Positions 11,466-22,600 of a stretch of 64,000 bases of DNA are shown piece by piece (position 1 is the stretch's first letter; each line of letters begins with the position of its first letter). The translations under genes and the position numbers were made by a program. The stretch is from Acephala macrosclerotiorum (taxonomy: Eukaryota > Ascomycota > Leotiomycetes > Helotiales > Mollisiaceae). The DNA lies in NCBI GenBank assembly GCA_014904845.1, contig MU119401.1, forward strand, positions 38,328 to 102,327, written 5' to 3'. Under the pieces are notes generated by a model that searched no databases, was not told where the DNA came from, and worked only from the letters and a program-made list of their open reading frames with translations.

Positions 11466-14400
11466 TTAACTATAAAAACCAAAATAATTAAAGACCCTTT
11501 CCATTTGTCCATGGAGCAGATGTACGTGCCCAGGCATCGGCAAGTCAAGATGATCTGCATCCACAGATAGGGTCAACATGTCTCCAGCAAACCTGTCCCA
11601 GCCGTTCGGACCTAGATCTGCCTTCGTCTTGTCTGGGACAAGACACGCAAATGTCCCCAGTTCGGGATCCTCCATGAAGCCTGGATAGGCCTTGGTAGGG
11701 ATCCCTTGGTCTGCCAGCATCTGCATCAGCTTGGGGTCATGAGCAACACGATTGACCAGGCCCTTTTCGGCCCAGATGACCGCTGTTCGAGCAGGTCGCT
11801 GCTCGGCGGTCATGGGAAGTGGGTGGTATAAGTGCATGGCCATAAAGTATGCGCGGAAATGTTGCTTGGTAGTAGCTGTTGAGCTCCACAGACCATCTTT
11901 GGCGACGGCGGCCTCGAAGATGGAGAAGCTGAAATCATCTTCTTCTTGAATCGCGCTCTCATCAAGCACCTTGGATCGTGGACAACACATGTCGATGAGC
12001 AGAAGACCATCCACCTTGCGGCCGGCGACGGCTAATTGTCGACAGACCTCGTACGCGACCATGGAGCCAGCTGAAAACCCACCAATCGAGAACGGCCCCG
12101 TAGGCTGAGCCTTCACCAGCGCATCGACGACAAGCTTGGCTACTCCTGCAATACCAACTTGACTGGTCAGTCTACTCGGGCAGCGGAGGAAGGGCGAGTC
12201 GATGCCATAGATGGGTATTTTGCCCTTGAAGGCCGGCAGGTGGATGTAGGTCGCGATTGTCCCAGTCCCGTCGGCCATCAGGTAGAAGGGAGTCTTGCCA
12301 GCGCCTGGGCGGCCCTGCAGCAGCGTAACCCTGACGGTGGGAGCTGGTGATGTGTCGTTGTCGACCTCTTGTTCTAGAGCCACTATGTCCTTCTCGATAC
12401 GTACCATGCTCGAGCCTGGGGATGAGACTGATCCCGGCGTTGAGACAGGGTCAGGAGTTTCTGGAATGGAGGTCTCGGCACTGGGGGGTATCAAGGTATC
12501 TAACAGAATCTCGGAGTTAATATACTACATTAGGAAGGAGTGAGAGTGGGAGGGGGAGGAGAATGTTTCAAGCAGCTTCAAGACATTTATCTCCCAAAGG
12601 TGTAGAAGGGGTAAAAGCACCCCGAGAATATGAGGACTTACTGGGTTTGGCCTCTGGGGTCCCTCCAAAAGCACGACGGAGGTCGCCAATTGTGGGGTAA
12701 TCGAAAACGAACGCAGCGGGCAGATCGACACCTGATTCAGCCCTCACGGTGGCCACGATCTCGAGAGCCATAATAGAATCGACACCGAGCTCGACTATTA
12801 TTGTGTCAGGCGCAAACTCAGAAGGGTCGCTACCCGTAGCCTTGGAGATGCTGTCCAGAATAACGTCGAACAATCCTGCAACCGGAACCTCCTCCTCCGC
12901 CGTGCTAACCTGTTTTTCCACTGGCGCCACGTCCAAAGCAGTTTGCTGACTCTTCATGGCCTCGTGGATATTATGGATCTCTTTCGCAGCCTCTTTGTGG
13001 ATGGACGGCGCGGGAGCATGTGGCCCCTCGAGAATATGCCGCCAGGTGGTTCTGGCGAGCTCCTGGTACCGCAGGTTGATACATTGCATGACCATCCTCG
13101 ACGAATTAGGATCGAAAACAAACACATCGCAGTACGCCACATTCTTTTCCCACCTTGAAATGCGAGCGTACGTCAGGTACTCCTTTCCAGGCTCCAGAGT
13201 GACCGTCTGCTCAACGCTTTCGAAGCCCATCACAATGAAGGTTGTATTAGGTGATCGATTCGGATTTCCGTTCACCAAGAAGCCAGCCAGGTGCACGAGA
13301 GCCTCACCCCAGTACGGTGAAGATGTGAAACGACTACCGGGAGGGTCGATCTGGAGAACAACCAATGCTGCAGCCTCCTGGAAGTTATTGGCTATGTACC
13401 CCTCTTTGATGCCCTGGAAAGCAGGGACGAACTCGACCGCATTGGCTAGCAGCGCGTAGAGGATTGCCGGTTGCATTCTGTGGCCTGGGCCCTCTCTGGC
13501 ATTTTGAATCGTCTCATCCATCTTGGCCTTGATGAAGTATGACACTCGGTCCCAGCCGGCCTGAGTCTGCTCAGGGTTGCGAATCTTGACTGTGCAAGAG
13601 CCGAGATCATATGATGCACTTGCTGACTTAGCCTGGAATGAAATCAAGACGGTGTCCGCAGACGGACTTTCCATGACAGCTGTTGTGACAAGCTCTCCAT
13701 TGACGCCGACGAGTTTCTTTGTCAGGGGACAGAGGAGCTCGGGATCATGAAGTGTCAGCCAGGATATGGTTACACCCTTCCTGCCACTGTACTCGAGGGC
13801 ATACTTGGCTACTGTAAAAGCTGCCTCGCAGAAGACACTCCCGGAACAAAGTCCAATTTGTTGCATTTTATGGCCGTCAATGAGTGCTAGAAATGCTGGA
13901 TCGGAAATGGGGGCTCGGAAAGTAACCTGGATCTGCGGGGAGGAAGACTTTTGGACAAGGTACTGTGCGCAGGTAGAGACATAGGGCTCGGATGAGGCCA
14001 TTTGAGACTTCTCGGGGACAGCCTCGCTGCTTCTGTCGGTATGGGTGATCCAATAGTCCTTCATATCCCACGCGTAGGTTGGGAGCGTCAGCAACTCGAG
14101 GTTGCTCTCGTAGGGCACGTGGAGTGCAAGCCAGTCTATGTTGACACCGTCCATGTAGGCCGCCGAGAGGGTTTTGGAAATGGACGTCCAGTTGCTGGTG
14201 TTTGCCTGAATAGAATGCATGATCTTGGTAGGTGGCGGGGAGAGGGTGGCGCGCACAAAAGATACGCAAACCGGTGCCGGTCCAATTTCAAGCCACATGG
14301 GGTCATTCAGCTTGGACTTCACGGCGTTGAGTCCGCCAACGAAGTCAACCGGCTGACGCGTCTGCTGGACCAGGTAGTCTTGGTTGAAGATACCCGGTCC

Positions 14401-15756
14401 ATCGACGATGGATGCGACCAGAGTTGATGCCACAGGAATCTTAGGTGCTGAAAACGTAACACCTCGTGCAAGAGAGCTATAGTCCTGTAGTATTGGATCC
14501 ATCTGGAACGAATGGAATGCAAATGGGACGGATAATCTCGTTGCTCGAACCTTTGTGTCTTGCGCCGTTATGTCTGCTTGGAATTGTTCCAAATCCTCGG
14601 CAGTCCCGCTGACGACGGTTGATGATGGGCTGTTAATGCATGCCACACCGCAGGAAGAGGACTGAGGCCGATTGAGGTGGTCTCGCACAGTCGTTAATGA
14701 AGTCGACACTGAAAGCATGGCACAGGACGTGGGTTCGCATCGCTCCAGGAGCATACGAGCACGATGGCCGACCAGGTACAACGTATCTGCCAGCGATAGG
14801 ACTCCAGCAGCATGCAGGGCGGCGTACTCCCCAAGACTGTGGCCTATGAGCATGGCAGGTTCTATACCCGCTGATCGCCAGAAAGCGGTGAGAGCCAGTT
14901 CCAAAGTGATGACGGCGAGTTGGATCTGCGCAGCGTCCTTGGTCGACACGTCGACTCCATCATCAATTATCATCTCCAAGAATGACGGGAATTTGTAGCC
15001 GTCGCAGATTGCTACGCACAGATCGACTTTCTTACGGAAAACAGGACTTGTGCGGTATAACTCGGCACCCATACCTGCGTAGTGGGACCCCTGTCCCGTG
15101 AAGACGAAGACGACAGGCGCCGCTCGTGACGGTGAGGAGGAGCTGCTGTGTTCGATCTCGGAATGGAGCTTTGAAATGGCCTCTTGTGTCGTGGATGCAG
15201 TAAGCGCGAACCTGATTGAGTGGTGCATCCTTCTGGCGGTGGTTGTATAAGCGAGGTCCTCGATTCGGACATTGGGATTCGCTCGAAGCCACTCGAGAAG
15301 TCGACGTTTGTTGAGGGAGTGCGCTGACGGTGTCCTGGCTGAGGTCACGATAGTGTGAGCCGATCGACTATCGGCTCCTTTTTCTCTTGTAGGCGTGTAG
15401 TCTTCCAGGAGTAAGCATGCGTTGCCGCCCTGGAGCACAGATAGTGAGTTAGCATTACAGGAGCAGCAACATTCGAAGAGGACCACTTGCCGCTGCATCG
15501 AAATTGTTGAGAAGAATGCGTCTCGGTTTGTGAGGCACCCTTCTGAACTCCATTGCCTCCGAAGGAATCGTTATGTTAACTTCATTCAGTGGAGGAAAGT
15601 TGGGGTTGAGCGTATGTGGCATGCCAGCCTGTGGTGGTATAGTCCCCTTTTGAAACATGAGGATGCTCTTCAGCAGGGAGGACATCCCCGCAGCCTGTAT
15701 TAAGGGACAACAAGTTAGCGTCTGCAATACAGTGGAAGAGTCTGGTGCTTTTGCTT

Positions 15757-15854
<98 letters not shown>

Positions 15855-18134
15855 ACTGTTACTGTTACTTACCGCTTCGCTGTGGCCGATGTTTGCCTTG
15901 ATAGCCCCCACGGGCAGGGGGTTCCTGTCACGTCGATTCGAAAAGACATTCGAAACTGCTCCTATTTCTGCTTTATCGCCAACCTGGGTCCCTGTTCCAT
16001 GCATCTCAACATATGAGATATCCTCTGGGGTCACTCGTCCATTCCGAAGGATCTTACGAAACAGTCGTTCCTGGGCAGCAGCGTCGGATGTCGTGATGGA
16101 CGTAGAGTTACCAGAATGGTTTCTCCCCGAGGATGATATGACGGCCAGGATATTGTCGTTTTGAGCAATAGCATCCTCGAGTCGCTTTAGAACCACAGCG
16201 CCACTGAAATCTGCGCGACAGTAACCATCTGCGTCGTCGCGATAAGTCTTGCAATTCCCAGTGTCAGACAAGACTCCGGACATGCTCAGGCTTGTAAATG
16301 AATGGGGATTCGACAATACGTTTGCGGCCCCTGCCACGGCCATGTCGATATCTCTTGTAAGGAGATCCATGCAGGCAAGGTGAATACAGGAACTTGCGGA
16401 TGCACATGCAGAATCCAGCGCGTAAGTCGGCCCCTCCCAATTAAATTGAAAAGCCAGTCGACCTGGTCCGAAGGCACGCTGAACGCTCTGAAGCGTGTAA
16501 GCATCGCATCCAAGTGCGCGATGACCAAGAACGTGCCAGTCATCGTTACATTGACCAAAAAAAACAGCGATCTTGTTAGGATCTGTCGTCTTGGTCTGGC
16601 CGCTCGAATACCCGGCCATTTCGAGAGCCTCGTACGCGTTCATCAGGAACAGCCGATGACATGGGTCCATCAACATGGCTTCTCTGGGCGAGATGTGAAA
16701 GAACTTAGAGTCGAAGTGTCCTGGCTTCTTCATGAAGCACCCGTGCCTGCCGGTCATGGTACATTCCCCTTCATGCTTAGCGCAGTAGTATTCTTCCAAG
16801 TCAAAGCGATCAGCGGGGATCTCTTCATGGAGGTCCTGGCCCGTCAAGATGACGTTCCATAATTCCTCGAGGTCATCGCTTCCTGGTCCTTTTCCTGCCA
16901 TGCCCACGATGGCGATACCGCCTCGCGGATCTGAGCTCGGCGGTTGGGCGGATGGATTATCATGAATAGAGACTTTCCTTCCCGTAGTCTGCACAACCTT
17001 GACAAGATACGTCGCGTGGCTGCTAGGACCGATAATCCTGGCATCAACATAGCGTGGCGTCCCAAGGTTGGCGTTGAGCTTGTTTACGGCTTGCACAATG
17101 TTCAAAGGTCGCGATAAGGTCTGCAACGCCGCAGCTCTCAGCAGATGACCCCAGTTGGAATAGGTGGCCTCAGGATCATCATCATCCAAGCCCCATATTC
17201 TATACCCCGGAGATAGAGGTGTGTCCAAAAGGGAGGAATTCCCGACAATGTAGTCGAGATCGGCCTCTGAGATGCTGAGGGTGTGCTGCAGGGCATGGAT
17301 ATTCAGCTCGTTCTTTGGAAGATTCTTCAATGAGGGACATTGGTTCAAGACGAGCTCCAAGACAGAAGGTGGGCCTATGATAGTGCTCCACCTGTCTCCA
17401 GTAACACCAATCCGGGTTCTCTTGACAGACGGGACGCCCTATTCACTTGAAGTCAGCCGGAACCGCGGCCATAAATCGGGTCATAGGAAGGAGATTACCA
17501 TGGCATTTTGGAACTGGTCCAGTGTTTTGCCGAGCTCATCTGATGAGATGCCAAGGACAGCCCAACCCCAGACTCCAGGGCGATCCTCTATCGCCCTTGA
17601 TCTAACCAAGGTGAGATTGCAGAGTCTAGACCATACCCGACCTGCCTCGAGACATGCATCAGACAGCGTTTCAAGACTCGTAGAAATTGGTACGACTGCA
17701 GCGCTGAAGAGGCCCCCCGAGATGCCAATCAACTCAGGTCTAGGTCCACTTAGGTTGAGCAATAATGGCTCGCGGGCCACAGTCCTTTACGCAGTTAGCA
17801 GGTAAATAAACTACAGGCAAGAAGGACAGGAAACACACTCTAATAGGAGTGCCGCTCTCACAGCATAGATTAGCATGGCATGCGCCATCCCAAACTCGTC
17901 GCCGGTATGTCGATATACCTCAGCGAGCTCAGGAAAACTGGAACAATTTCCGAAACTATCTTGCAAGACGCGGTCCATGGCCTTCGTCTCCGCCTTGAGA
18001 ACAGAAAAAAGGTCAACCAAAAACGACTGAAGCCATGGCTTTGTTGTAGCTTGGCTGTAGATATAATCAAAACCGTCAACCCATGGGTCTGCGACGTCTC
18101 CAAAGAGGAGAACCGTCTGATGTGTTGAGCCCAT
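11466..18134 (-). CDS. non-reducing PKS, SAT-KS-AT-PT-ACP-TE
   Basis: Iterative type I PKS of 2057 aa; exons 18134-17839, 17784-17499, 17438-15873, 15694-15491, 15429-12642 and 12499-11466 (phases agree). Domains in order: SAT (residues 1-350) with GISGG, so the nucleophile is Ser121 instead of the usual Cys; KS from 368 with DSACAS (Cys539), EMHGTGTQ and NIGHSEA; AT from 910 with GHSLGE (Ser982); PT with catalytic His1304 in DGHKMQQIG and a second site WGEALVH where Glu1493 occupies the expected Asp position; one ACP (GVDSIMAL, Ser1669); C-terminal TE with GGFSAGS (Ser1856). No methyltransferase or reductase. The family builds a resorcyl or related aromatic ring and the TE releases it. Size, Ser-type SAT and the divergent reducing PKS point to a benzenediol lactone synthase. 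Intron 3 carries a hexanucleotide microsatellite, intron 4 is GC-AG, intron 5 is introner-like. Confidence 0.93.
12500..12641 (-). repeat. introner-like intron (NR-PKS intron 5)
   Basis: 142-nt intron that starts GTAAGTCCTC, then TTCTCGGGGTGCTT, and ends ACTCCGAGATTCTGTTAG. The start, a middle GCTTGAAACATTCTCCTCC and the end recur in introns of the HR-PKS (21284-21364, 22843-23012) and the MFS gene (31856-32012). It separates the ACP from the TE. Confidence 0.75.
15430..15490 (-). other. GC-AG intron in NR-PKS
   Basis: The 61-nt intron has donor GCAAGT after GATGCAGCG and ends CTCCAG. Only the GC donor restores the conserved NNFDAAGGNACLLLED sequence at the end of the KS linker; the nearest GT would shift the frame. 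A branch site TGCTAACT is present. Confidence 0.75.
15695..15872 (-). repeat. KS intron with (CAACAG)n microsatellite
   Basis: 178-nt intron in the KS-coding region of the NR-PKS, with donor GTAAGTAACAG. About 120 nt (15745-15868) are near-perfect AACAGC/AACAGT repeats, which run directly on from the donor. Read through, they would encode an (Ser-Asn)n run with no stop; splicing restores the conserved GHSEA-AAGMSSL junction. Confidence 0.8.
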
Positions 18135-18470
18135 TGTTGCTGGATGAAGATGACAGTAATTCGTATCGCCACAGATTCTCGTCTATTGTAAGATCTCCTT
18201 AAAGACTAGAAATTGAGGTCATTGGGAAGCACAAGAGTATCTTATATAGTCTATTCAGAGACGATTTCAAGTATAATTTTAATTGCTAGACTCCCCCACG
18301 AATGGTTGCTAAATACTTTACCGCTACCTTTTTCTCAAGATAGTCAAGTGTACCCCTATAGCTCCATAGATAAGGGTTCTTGTATAGCAAGTGAGGTGGC
18401 AATACAACCTCAAGGGTGTACTTATTTATCCTAAGAGAGAGGTATACCTCCGTAAGCGTTAGGCAAGGAG

Positions 18471-18482
18471 CGGGTGCACCCG
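18471..18482. promoter_or_regulatory. CGG-N6-CCG palindrome, site 1
   Basis: CGGGTGCACCCG, a perfect 12-bp palindrome. Inverted CGG triplets with fixed spacing are the classic target of dimeric Zn2Cys6 regulators. Candidate site for the regulator at 28528-31077. Confidence 0.55.
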
Positions 18483-18574
18483 CATTCGTCGTTGATCCAC
18501 GGTTGTTCGTCATTGTTGGTGGTTATTGGGTACTCAATTGGCTCGCTGTACCCTTGTAAGTACTAGGCAAAGAG

Positions 18575-18586
18575 CGGGTGCACCCG
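18575..18586. promoter_or_regulatory. CGG-N6-CCG palindrome, site 2
   Basis: The same 12-bp palindrome as site 1, 104 bp downstream in the second tandem unit. Confidence 0.55.
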
Positions 18587-18678
18587 TATTCGTCATTAAT
18601 CCACAATTGTTCGCCATTATTGGTAGTTATTGAATACTCAACTGACTCGCTGTACCCTTGTAAGTACTAGGCAAAGAG

Positions 18679-18690
18679 CGGGAACTCCCG
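18679..18690. promoter_or_regulatory. CGG-N6-CCG element, site 3
   Basis: CGGGAACTCCCG: the centre has changed from TGCA to AACT, but both CGGG/CCCG arms and the six-base spacing are kept. This is what one expects if the triplets are selected and the spacer is free. Confidence 0.55.
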
Positions 18691-18910
18691 CATTCGTCAT
18701 TAATCCACAATGTTTCGCTAAAAGTGGGATTCCCCTTATCAGTGGTGTGAAGTTTTTGCGCGCGCTGAACCCCCACATGAAAGATACATTTGTTGGCAAT
18801 ACGTCCGACAACTGGTCGCAACACAATACCACTTTAGGGGAGAGGACCGACATTTGTATCATTCGATTCCAATACATTTTACTTTAAAGCTTATCTTTTG
18901 TAGATCTTAT

Positions 18911-18975
18911 TCCGCCGGTCTTGCTCCGCCGGTTTTACTCCGCCGGTTTTACTCCGCCGATTTTACTCCGCCGCG
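18911..18975. repeat. 14-bp tandem repeat, about 4.6 copies
   Basis: Units TCCGCCGGTCTTGC, TCCGCCGGTTTTAC (twice), TCCGCCGATTTTAC and a partial TCCGCCGCG. The array gives CCGCCGG cores spaced 14 bp apart in the PKS promoter. Possible protein-binding cluster; function inferred only from place. Confidence 0.75.
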
Positions 18976-19606
18976 TATTAACGTATTCAATTATATACTT
19001 GCGTTTTTAATAAATAAATATTTATTAACTAGCTAAGAGTATGGTAATCAAGGCCAGAGTTGTAATATTTTAAGCAGCTTGATTATTATTTGTAATAAAC
19101 TAAATTCCTGTATTTAAAATCGGAAAATAGGCGTATACTTTCTTTTTGAAATAAATAAATATATTCTTAAAAGTATTTTACTATTATGCTTGTTTTATAA
19201 AATTGTAGAAATATACTTCTTTATCTTAAGAGATATGTAATTCAGATTTGAGTTAATAAGTTCCGAAGAGGTGTCGGTTAAATGCAAGTTTCTGCGTCCG
19301 ACAATAGTTCTAGCGTTATTCAACCCTATCATACGAGTACGAAAACCTCAGACTTAGAAACTTGCGAAAACGGCAATTAGGGCATAAGTCGAGTCTAGGA
19401 ATAGGGGCCCTGTCGTTTCGCTGCAGATCTGTTAGATAAGAGACTCGTGCTTGTGATAGATTGCACCGGCGGAGTTTGACGATCGGTTAAGTATAAAAGA
19501 AGTTCGAGAAGCGTAGTCTGAGGTGCTAAGGTGATCGTTTTTGACAAATTTCAACCCAGGATCCGTGTCAGGTGACAGCTGAAGCTGACATTTAACGTGA
19601 ACTAAG

Positions 19607-22600
19607 ATGCCTTCTGCAAGCAAGGCGGCGGACGTCCCAATCGCGGTCGTGGGTTTGGCATGTCGTTTTCCCGGCGAAGCTAGCTGCCCATCGAAGTTCT
19701 GGGACTTACTAAAGAGTGGAAGAGGTAAGTGAGTCGAGGACATGATCAAATCAAGTCTCTCTTATTTATATCTTGGAATCCGCTATACCCAGTTGTGTTG
19801 AAAGCCGGCTGACAACGTCCAAGACGCCTACTCACCAACTTCAAACAGATGGAACTCAGACGCTTTCTACCACCCAAACAGCTCCCGCTTGAACACTCTA
19901 CCCACCAAAGGGGGACATTTTCTCAAGCAAGATCCTTATGTGTTCGATGCGGCATTTTTCAATATAACAGCTACGGAGGCTGTCGCATTAGATCCAAAAC
20001 AGAGGATCGCAATGGAAGTTGCATATGAGGCCTTTGAGAACGCTGGTTTGTCTCTTCAACGTGTCTCTGGCACCCAAACGGCCTGCTACATCGGCTCGGG
20101 CATGTCCGACTATCGAGGATCGGTCGAACGCGACTTCATGCATTCTCCAAAATATCATCTCCTCGGGACCGGCGAGGAGATGATTTCCAATCGTATCTCT
20201 CACTTCTTTAACATCCATGGCCCTAGTGCAACAGTCCAGACTGCCTGCTCGTCAAGTCTCATGGCTACCCACCTGGCTTGCCAGAGCCTGAAGTCGGGGG
20301 AGTCCGAGATGGCCATCACGGGAGGCGTGAGCCTTATCCTCACTCCTGACTTTACCACGCATCTCAATAACTTGTCTTTCCTCAATCCAGCGGGCCATTC
20401 AAAGGCCTTTGACGAGACTGCGGGTGGCTATGGTCGCGGTGAGGGTACCGGAATCATCATCTTGAAGCGACTCGACAAGGCGATTCATGATGGCGATACC
20501 ATCCGTGCCATCATACGTGCCACTGGTGCCAACTCAGATGGGTTCACACAGGGCGGTAAGCAAATTTGGGTGTCATATCTTGCCCTGTTTATCATTTTTC
20601 TCTTTCCCCTTCTTTGGAGCTACACGCTTGGTGCAGACTCTTGGAAAGACTCCTGTTTCTGGGGTATATCCAGACATTGAACCGAAGAGATAATTGCTGA
20701 CTCTCATTCTTGCAGTGACGATGCCGTCTCTGGAAGCCCAGGCGGCCCTCATTAAGTATGTCTACGAGTCTAACGGGTTGGACTATAATTCGACTCAATA
20801 CGTCGAGGCTCATGTACGTAAAAGACTTATCTGACATAGGGTATTTGCCAACCCGCTTCAGATGCTAACTACAGTCTTAGGGTACCGGCACCAAAGCCGG
20901 AGATCCAATCGAAACAAAGGCAATTTATAGTACTATTGGGAAGGGGGCGTCCAAACCGCGCAAGCTGTGGATAGGAAGCGTCAAACCTAACGTGAGTCTT
21001 ATGTATTGTTGCTGATATCATGTTTGAAGATGCTAACCAGACTCACGCAAATCAGATCGGTCATCTCGAATCGGCTGCTGGAATAGCAGGAATCATTAAA
21101 GGCATTCTGTCTATGGAGCACGGTCTCATCCCGCCAAACATCTACTTTTCCAAGCCTAATCCTGCCATTCCCTTTGACGAATGGAACGTCGCTGTCCCCA
21201 CCAAATTGACGCCTTGGCCTGTTGCCAATACCAAGCGTATGAGCGTCAGCGGCTTCGGCATGGGTGGAACGAACGGCCATGTGGTAAGTCCTGAAGCTTG
21301 TCTGAAACATTCACCTCCTCCTCCCACCCCTTCCTAGTATAGTAATACTAAATCCGACATGCAGGTCTTGGAGGCGTTCAACGCAACCCGTTTGTCCAAC
21401 GGGAACGCGAAGCTCAACGACCTTGCCACTTACGAGAAGCCCCGCAGCAGGAGACGACTCTTCGTCTTCAGCAGCCATGACCAGGCCGGCTTCAAGCGCA
21501 ATGCTGATGCGCTCGTCGAGCATCTAGACAGCCTTGGACCAGTAGCGTCGAGCCCCGAGTACCTTGCTAATCTTGCCCATACCCTCTCAGGGGCAAAATC
21601 AAGTCTCTCATGGAGGGCAACCTTTGCTGCAGAGAGTGCGACAGAACTCCGTGATTATCTGACAACCAAGCCAGGAGAAAATGCCACCAGGGATGCCAGC
21701 ACCAGCCATCATCGCATTGGGTTCGTCTTCACCGGGCAAGGGGCTCAGTGGGCTCGTATGGGCGTGGAGATGCTCGAACACCCTGTCTTTCGGGATTCGG
21801 TTGCCCAATCTGCCAACTTCCTTCGAGATATGGGTTGCCTCTGGGATCCCGTCACTGAACTCAACAAGACACAAGACGACTCCCGACTGACCCAGCCCGA
21901 GATCAGCCAGCCTATATGCTCCGTGCTCCAGATCGCGCTGGTCGACGAGCTGCGCTCGTGGGGAGTGACACCTTCCAGAGTGGTCGGACATTCCAGCGGG
22001 GAGATTGCAGCCGCGTACAGCATTGGAGCTCTGAGCCATCGGGATGCTATTGCAGCAGCGTACTTTCGGGGTGTGGCCTCTGCCACTCTTCGGGTGGATG
22101 CGCCACATCTCAAGGGCGGCATGATGGCGGCGGGCTGTTCGCGAGACGAAGCGGACCACGTGATTGCCCAGTCGAAGCTCGATAGTGTCGCCGTCGCTTG
22201 CGTCAACTCCCCTTCGAGCGTGACCCTCTCGGGCGATGTCGATGCACTTGAACAGCTCAGAGCTATCTTTGACGAGCGCAAGGTGTTCGCCCGGCGGCTG
22301 AAGGTCGAGATGGCTTACCACAGTCGGCATATGAACAGGGTCTTTGGCATTTACTCTGCATCCATTTCCGACATTGAGCCTATACCGCGATACGACAACC
22401 AAGATGGAGATGAAGATGCCAGCAGCCGACGTACCCAGATCATGGTATCCAGTGTTACGGGACAGGAGGTAGCACCTGAGCTTCTTGGACCATACTATTG
22501 GGTTCGCAACTTGGTCTCGCCGGTTCTCTTTGCAGATGCGCTCAAGGAACTTGTCTCCCCAACTGAAGCTGATGCCAATGACAGCAATAGCAGCAACGCA

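Larger units (their letters stand above)
18452..18720. repeat. 104-bp tandem repeat, 2.6 copies
   Basis: Units start at 18452, 18556 and 18660 with GTAAG, then TAGGCAA(G/A)GAGCGGG. The period is exactly 104 bp; the third unit is cut short after CCACAAT. Units 2 and 3 are nearly identical and unit 1 differs mostly by transitions. Each unit has the same CGG-N6-CCG element at the same place. Confidence 0.85.
18135..19606. promoter_or_regulatory. divergent promoter of the two PKS genes
   Basis: A 1472-bp region between the NR-PKS and HR-PKS start codons. It contains two tandem arrays (18452-18720 and 18911-18975) and an AT-rich middle at about 18980-19250. No convincing gene lies in it. Both PKS genes are expected to be fired together from here. 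Confidence 0.7.

Noticed and set aside
15582..15872. Ser-Asn repeat protein segment in the KS
   Set aside because: The repeat sits between a GTAAGT donor and a CAG acceptor; splicing restores the conserved KS sequence, so it is intronic.
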